Of a stretch of DNA of 64,000 nt, positions 60,701 through 64,000 are shown piece by piece (position 1 is the stretch's first letter; each line of letters starts with the position of its first letter). The DNA is from JAJDAH01 sp964487605 (GTDB lineage Bacteria; Myxococcota_A; Polyangia; Polyangiales; Polyangiaceae). The notes under the pieces are model-generated. The model made no database searches and had not been told where the DNA came from. It was given only the letters and a program-made list of their open reading frames with translations. The stretch spans positions 1 to 64,000 of the forward strand of contig CAZARU010000032.1 of NCBI GenBank assembly GCA_964487605.1, in the 5' to 3' direction. A program made the position numbers and the translations under genes.

Positions 60701-61434
60701 GCGAGCTCGACGCCGCTTCCGGGCGAAGCGACGCCCACGCCCCGCGGATCGCCATAGTCCGTCAGGACGTCGACGGCGTCCGGTCCCTGGATCTCCACGG
60801 TGGTCGTCGCCGACTGAGCACGGAACGCGGCGACCGAGATTCGAATGCCCGCGGCCGGCGGTCCGCCAAGGCCGATCGACGCCCACGGGATGGCGATCTC
60901 GATCCCGTCGTTGCCTCGGAACGCCGTGGCGGTCGCCACCTGGGTCCCGGCGACGTCGTGGATGGTCGCGGGCGCGCCGGGCAGTGTGTTGGTGAACGAC
61001 GTGCGAACGCGAAACTCGGCGCCGGTGTTCGGCGCGAGGAGCGTCTCGGTGCCCGCCAGGAACTGCGTGGCGCCCGTCGTCGAGCGGTCGGTGTCCAGCG
61101 CGAGCTGGATCATGGGAACCGTGGCCACGATGACGAACGGGAAGCGAACGAGCACGTAGAGATTCGTGGCGGTGCCGGTCACCTGGACGCCCAGGATGTC
61201 CGCGGCGGTCTCCGGGTTGGAGACGTTCGTCCGCGGGTCCCCCGCTGCATCGCGCCAGATGAGCTCACCGGCGCCGGCGGATGTGCGAGCGACCATGCCC
61301 AGGTCGTCGGCGATGGGCGTGACGGAACTCCAATCGGTGGCGAGTCCGTCGATGGTCACCGGGTGCGCCGCGGCGGTGCGGACGACGGTGGTGAGGCAGA
61401 GGAGGAAGCAAGCGATGCGAGCCGACGTGGCCAT
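57748..61434 (-). CDS. large Cys-rich surface protein with Lamin-tail-like domain and MYXO-CTERM-type tail
   Basis: 1228 residues. Sec signal ends near residue 24. Residues about 25-235 form a beta-rich domain of the carbohydrate-binding/DOMON kind (Asp-Gly-Leu-Ala-Thr-Asp-Trp). About 265-400 resembles a Lamin-tail domain. From about 440 to 1090 there are some fifteen Cys repeats of the Cys-x-Asp-Gly-Asn-x-Cys-Asn-Gly type. A Gly/Ala/Ser linker and Gly-Gly-Cys-Gly-Cys-Arg with hydrophobic run and Arg end follow. Inferred: an anchored adhesin or matrix protein. AGGAG 7 bases before the ATG fixes the start, and a hairpin abuts it. Confidence 0.87.
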   Translation of the reverse strand: MATSARIACFLLCLTTVVRTAAAHPVTIDGLATDWSSVTPIADDLGMVARTSAGAGELIWRDAAGDPRTNVSNPETAADILGVQVTGTATNLYVLVRFPFVIVATVPMIQLALDTDRSTTGATQFLAGTETLLAPNTGAEFRVRTSFTNTLPGAPATIHDVAGTQVATATAFRGNDGIEIAIPWASIGLGGPPAAGIRISVAAFRAQSATTTVEIQGPDAVDVLTDYGDPRGVGVASPGSGVELADSTVNDWIDVFFAANGEVVAPLAVERFSSAGTAATGDWVAIRNNTPFTLNPQDFKVGDSEEPDDGEGLASLPAGSIAAGGLYFLATNGASYQTFFGVAPNAETNGSSPTVPDALPATGWSTTAMGLNDPGDQILVVDPTWTILDVVTWGNGTAPGVTPLIPAPTSNAVAARVAPGVDTDDCTADFAIVGPSCGPSTTCATCRACTLNACGLVPAGTSCTDGNACNGAETCTAGGTCSPGTPLTCADGNPCTTDSCAPASGCVFSNVAAGTSCADGNLCNGAETCNAGGVCQAGSVLNCADTNPCTTDACNPATGCTHTNLPAGSSCTDGNACNGAETCSAGGVCQSGTPPTCNDANPCTADSCSPASGCQNVPVSLGTPCPDGNACNGDERCLSPGVCTPGSPISCNDSNPCTSDSCVPATGCVNAPLDGQACNDGDPCNGSDECSGSLCKPSGPPITCDDSDPCTVDACTVGVGCTTTPSAAGTKCDDGVACTSDDVCNGAGACRGSTIVCTPPGPVCFTPTVSRTSSNGQCVSGTCTFTTADTTCVAGCNSSTGLCASDPCAGVTCASPPSSCHQSPGTCNAGTCSYALKPAGAACNDGNACTAVDQCSGGGACAGTPLVCNTPPPASCTTATQSTTYAAVGTCTAGTCQYAPTTTSCANGCNAPSGLCNGDPCAGVTCVSPPSQCHQSVGTCTAGSCSYALRLAGTSCDDGDACTTLDACDSSGACAGEPVSCNSPPAAQCLDAATSRTFETGGSCSAGVCSYAPQDAVCTAGCDSASGLCLGDPCIGVTCASSPGPCFNDVGTCTGGTCDYAPRLVGTTCDDGDVCTFDDECSGAGVCAGTFDASCGAGGAGGTAGAGGGASGSAGAAGAAGLAGGAGSTASGGAAGASAGAGGASPDAGTAGSGVGASAGSGGAGAAVDAGSSGGADPGGAPASSGDDGGCGCRTANPRPVGGVPLALSLAALALLGRRRAAPPHHAR

Positions 61435-61441
61435 GGCAGAA

Positions 61442-61463
61442 GTCTCCTGTGCCGCGAGCACAG
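61442..61463 (-). promoter_or_regulatory. leader hairpin abutting the ribosome site of the 1228-residue gene
   Basis: A perfect hairpin CTGTGC-N5-GCACAG (61447-61463) ends at the AGGAG ribosome site (61442-61446 region), sharing its first bases. It could limit ribosome access. The leader hairpin at 14889-14911 also holds CTGTGC and GCAC. Confidence 0.4.
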
Positions 61464-61632
61464 CGCGCGCCGCGGTCCGGCGTGCCGCTCGGGGTCGCCC
61501 GTAGTGGGGCGATGCGCGGGCGATCCGTCACGTCGCGCCTCCGAATTTCGCCGTCGCGACCCGCGCGCCCGCGACGGCAAGGGTGGTCGCCCCGACGCTC
61601 CGGCCTGGTCATGACGGATCCGACCGGCTGGA

Positions 61633-61638
61633 GACAAT
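61633..61638 (+). promoter_or_regulatory. -10 box GACAAT, leaderless start
   Basis: GACAAT ends 9 bases before the GTG at 61648. ATGACG (61611-61616) is a fair -35 at 16 bases. Confidence 0.45.
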
Positions 61639-61647
61639 GCCGTCCAC

Positions 61648-64000
61648 GTGACGCGCCGGCGGCAGCGGAGGTCAGACGCGCTCGCGGGGCGCCGTCAGGG
61701 GATCGCTCTGCTCGCGCTGGCCTCCGCGGTTCTCGGGTGCAGCAGCAGTCGCACTGGCGTGGGCGTCCCGGTGGACGGGGGGCAGGCGGGCTCGACGGCC
61801 GGCGCCGCGGGGGGTGGTCCCGGCGGAACCGGTGGCACGGGCGATGGCGCGGCGACGACCGGTGGCGCGGCGGGTAGCGTCGTCGCGGGCGCAGGGGGTG
61901 ACGCCGCCGTCGGGGGCAGCGCCGGCGCGGACGCAGGGCTCGCAGGGAGTGCGGGAGTGGACGCGGGCGCCGGCGGCAGCGCGGGTGCGGACGGGGGCGT
62001 CGGCGGTGGCTCGGGCGCCAGCGGTAGTGGCGCAGTCGGCGGTGTTGGGGGTGCCGGTGGCAGCGCGGGTTCGGGTGGCGCGGGTGGTTCGGTCGGCGGT
62101 GCCGGCGGAGTCGGCGGTAGCGCCGGCACCGGTGGCGTCGGAGGAGTCGGAGGGAGCGCGGGTTTGGGCGGCGCAGGCGGCGCCGGTGGCAGCGCGGGCA
62201 CAGCCGGAGTCGGCGGCACCGCGGGGACGGGCGGCGCGGGCGGAGTCGGCGGTAGCGCGGGGTCCGGGGGCAGTGGTGGCAGCGGCGGAACGGGCGGCGC
62301 GTGCGGCGATACGACGAGCGATCCGCAGCACTGTGGAGCCTGCGGTCACTCGTGCGGTGGCGGCGCCTGTGTCGCCGGGGTGTGCCAGGCGCTGGTGCTC
62401 GCACCGAGCCAGTCCACGCCCGAGGATCTCGCCGTAGAGGCCGACGGCGTCTACTTCACCAATCGCGGCACGAGCGCCGCGAGCTACTCCGATGGCTCGG
62501 TGAACAGGGTGCCGCTCGACGGCGGCGCGGTGACGGCGCTGGCGACGGGCCAGGCTCGCGCCAAGGGCATCGCGCTCGACGCAAGCTCCGTCTATTTCGT
62601 GCTCAACGACACGGTCAACGGCATGGTGGCCAAGGTGCCGCGCGCCGGCGGCAGCGTGACGACGCTCGTCTGGCCGCTCGCCGATCCGGGCTACGTCGCC
62701 GTGGACGGGTCCAGCGCGTACTTTTCCGTCGGCATCAACGCGAGCACCGGCAGCATTCAGCGCGTCCCCCTCGGCGGTGGGTCACCGAGTCCTGTGGCCC
62801 TCGGGCAGGGCTGGCCGAGAGCGATCGTCGTGGACGCGACGAACGCCTACTGGGTGAACTCGGCGGGCTCCGTCCGGTTCGTGGCGAAGACCGGCGGCGT
62901 GCCGACCACGTTCACCACCGGCCAGAATCCGAGCCGCCTCGCGATCGACGCGGCCAGCATCTACTGGGCGAACTTCGACGGTGAAATCGTGACCGCGCCC
63001 ATCGCCGGCGGCGCGACGACGGTCCTCGGGCGCGTTCCGGGAGGGGGACGGGCGGTCGCCGTGGATGGCGCCGACGTCTACTGGACGGTCGACAGCGGAG
63101 ACGGACAGCTCCTGCAAACGCCCAAGGGCGGCGGGAGCACGCGGGTCGTGTTCGGGGGCCTGGGCGTCATCACCGCGCTCGTCCAGGACGCGGGCTTCCT
63201 CTATTTCATCGCCGCCCAGGGCATTCGCAAGATCGCCAAGCCCGTGCCGCGGTGTGGCGATCCGGGCAACCCGTGCTGCGCCGGCTCGAGCTGCACCGCG
63301 GGCGCCGAGTGCGTCTCGGGCACGTGCCAGGAGTGCGGCGGTCAGGGCCAGGCGTGCTGCGGTTCCGGATGCTGGTCCGGCACCTGCAATGCCGGCACGT
63401 GCTCCGGGGCTTCCGCCGGCTGCGCCACGCAGCTCGACACCGGCTGGCGGTCGGCGTGCGCGGTCAAGACGGGCGGGCAGGTCGTTTGCTGGGGGAGCGC
63501 CGGGCGCGGCTCGCTCGGTACCGGCGCTCCTGTCGAGGTCACCGCGACACCGGTGCCCATGACCGGCCTGGGCCCCGCTACCAAGGTCTCGATCGCGTCG
63601 AACTCGATCTCCGGATCTGCGTGCGCCGTGCTCACGAGCGGGGGCAGCGTCCGCTGCTGGGGCGCCAACAACTTCGGACAGCTCGCCAATCCCGCGAACA
63701 CGCCGCCGAACCCGACCCCACTGGCCACCACGCTCTCCGGCGCCCTCGACGTGTCCCTCGGCGCGAACAGTGGCCACGGGTGCGCGATCTGGGGCACGGG
63801 AAGCGTCTCGTGCTTCGGGCACAATCGCGATGGGCAGCTCGGCTCGTCGGTGAACTCCGGCTCCGACACGCCCAACCCGACGCCCACCCAGGTCATGGGC
63901 ACCGGGATCAATGGTCTCACCGTGGTGAGCGCCGGCGGCAGCCACACGTGCGTGAGGCGGAGCACCGGGGACGTCTACTGCTGGGGCGACAACTACTACG
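61648..64000 (+). CDS. lipoprotein with Gly-rich linker, beta-propeller and RCC1 repeats (3' end missing)
   Basis: At least 784 residues, running off the right edge. The GTG begins an Arg-rich n-region, hydrophobic core and lipobox Ala-Val-Leu-Gly-Cys (Cys31). About 190 residues of Gly/Ala/Ser/Val linker are followed by Asp-Pro-Gln-His-Cys-Gly-Ala-Cys-Gly and a six-bladed YWTD-like propeller (about 245-530, with repeated Val-Tyr-Trp and Val-Tyr-Phe). A Cys knot (about 535-590) then leads to at least four RCC1 repeats (Val-Cys-Trp-Gly, Gly-Gln-Leu). Two propellers in one surface protein suggest a binding role. A -10 box 9 bases upstream supports this start. Confidence 0.85.
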   Translation, partial: MTRRRQRRSDALAGRRQGIALLALASAVLGCSSSRTGVGVPVDGGQAGSTAGAAGGGPGGTGGTGDGAATTGGAAGSVVAGAGGDAAVGGSAGADAGLAGSAGVDAGAGGSAGADGGVGGGSGASGSGAVGGVGGAGGSAGSGGAGGSVGGAGGVGGSAGTGGVGGVGGSAGLGGAGGAGGSAGTAGVGGTAGTGGAGGVGGSAGSGGSGGSGGTGGACGDTTSDPQHCGACGHSCGGGACVAGVCQALVLAPSQSTPEDLAVEADGVYFTNRGTSAASYSDGSVNRVPLDGGAVTALATGQARAKGIALDASSVYFVLNDTVNGMVAKVPRAGGSVTTLVWPLADPGYVAVDGSSAYFSVGINASTGSIQRVPLGGGSPSPVALGQGWPRAIVVDATNAYWVNSAGSVRFVAKTGGVPTTFTTGQNPSRLAIDAASIYWANFDGEIVTAPIAGGATTVLGRVPGGGRAVAVDGADVYWTVDSGDGQLLQTPKGGGSTRVVFGGLGVITALVQDAGFLYFIAAQGIRKIAKPVPRCGDPGNPCCAGSSCTAGAECVSGTCQECGGQGQACCGSGCWSGTCNAGTCSGASAGCATQLDTGWRSACAVKTGGQVVCWGSAGRGSLGTGAPVEVTATPVPMTGLGPATKVSIASNSISGSACAVLTSGGSVRCWGANNFGQLANPANTPPNPTPLATTLSGALDVSLGANSGHGCAIWGTGSVSCFGHNRDGQLGSSVNSGSDTPNPTPTQVMGTGINGLTVVSAGGSHTCVRRSTGDVYCWGDNYY

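Noticed and set aside
1..64000. tRNA, rRNA, insertion sequences, phage genes or a secondary-metabolite cluster
   Set aside because: No cloverleaf, transposase, integrase, terminal repeats, PKS or NRPS domains could be recognised in either strand.

Overview
The window is high-GC DNA that reads like a myxobacterium (Myxococcota, most like Polyangiales/Sorangiineae). The signs are many lipoproteins with Gly/Ala/Ser-rich linkers, Cys-rich repeat proteins, four proteins ending in a Gly-Cys-Gly-Cys-Arg/hydrophobic/Arg tail of the MYXO-CTERM type, a DUF2378 (Myxococcus paralogous family) protein and several Ser/Thr kinases. I see no rRNA, tRNA, CRISPR array, transposase or phage gene. No stretch over about 300 bases lacks a gene.

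Left part (1-7.4 kb): a clipped lipoprotein gene, a Kelch/Cys-rich MYXO-CTERM protein, small exported and membrane proteins, a Kelch lipoprotein and a PQQ-type beta-propeller lipoprotein. From 7.4 to 14.8 kb lies a compact metal-efflux locus: a BlaI/CopY-type repressor, an M56 (BlaR1-like) membrane metalloprotease with a His/Cys-rich loop in place of a penicillin sensor, then outer-membrane factor, membrane-fusion lipoprotein and RND pump. A near-identical inverted repeat precedes both the repressor gene and the efflux genes.

Middle (14.9-40 kb): a large DUF11/Cys-rich MYXO-CTERM protein, lipoproteins, a CsbD-like protein, a DUF255 thioredoxin-fold protein, a transporter-HEAT fusion, an alpha/beta hydrolase, a DoxX-like protein, a translationally coupled histidine kinase and REC-GGDEF pair, a dienelactone hydrolase, a DUF2378 protein, a TonB-domain/TonB-receptor fusion coupled to a lipoprotein, an ABC1/UbiB kinase, a small zinc-ribbon protein, a nucleotidyltransferase and a TetR regulator with an operator-like repeat inside its promoter.

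Right part (40-64 kb): envelope and signalling clusters. Cluster one is a tandem-domain Ser/Thr kinase, a TPR/PEGA protein and a 16-repeat Cys-rich protein. Upstream of it sits a second TPR-type/kinase pair. A paralogous Cys-rich lipoprotein follows at 49.5 kb, and a near-perfect 33-bp element precedes both Cys-rich units. Next come a stand-alone receiver coupled to a Cys-rich MYXO-CTERM protein, an overlapping four-gene ECF sigma/anti-sigma/RCC1 operon, a 1228-residue Lamin-tail/Cys-rich MYXO-CTERM protein, and a clipped beta-propeller/RCC1 lipoprotein.

Two habits recur. Genes are often joined by 1-4 base start/stop overlaps. At least ten genes have a TAnnnT-like -10 box only 5-9 bases before the start codon, which predicts leaderless or nearly leaderless mRNAs.
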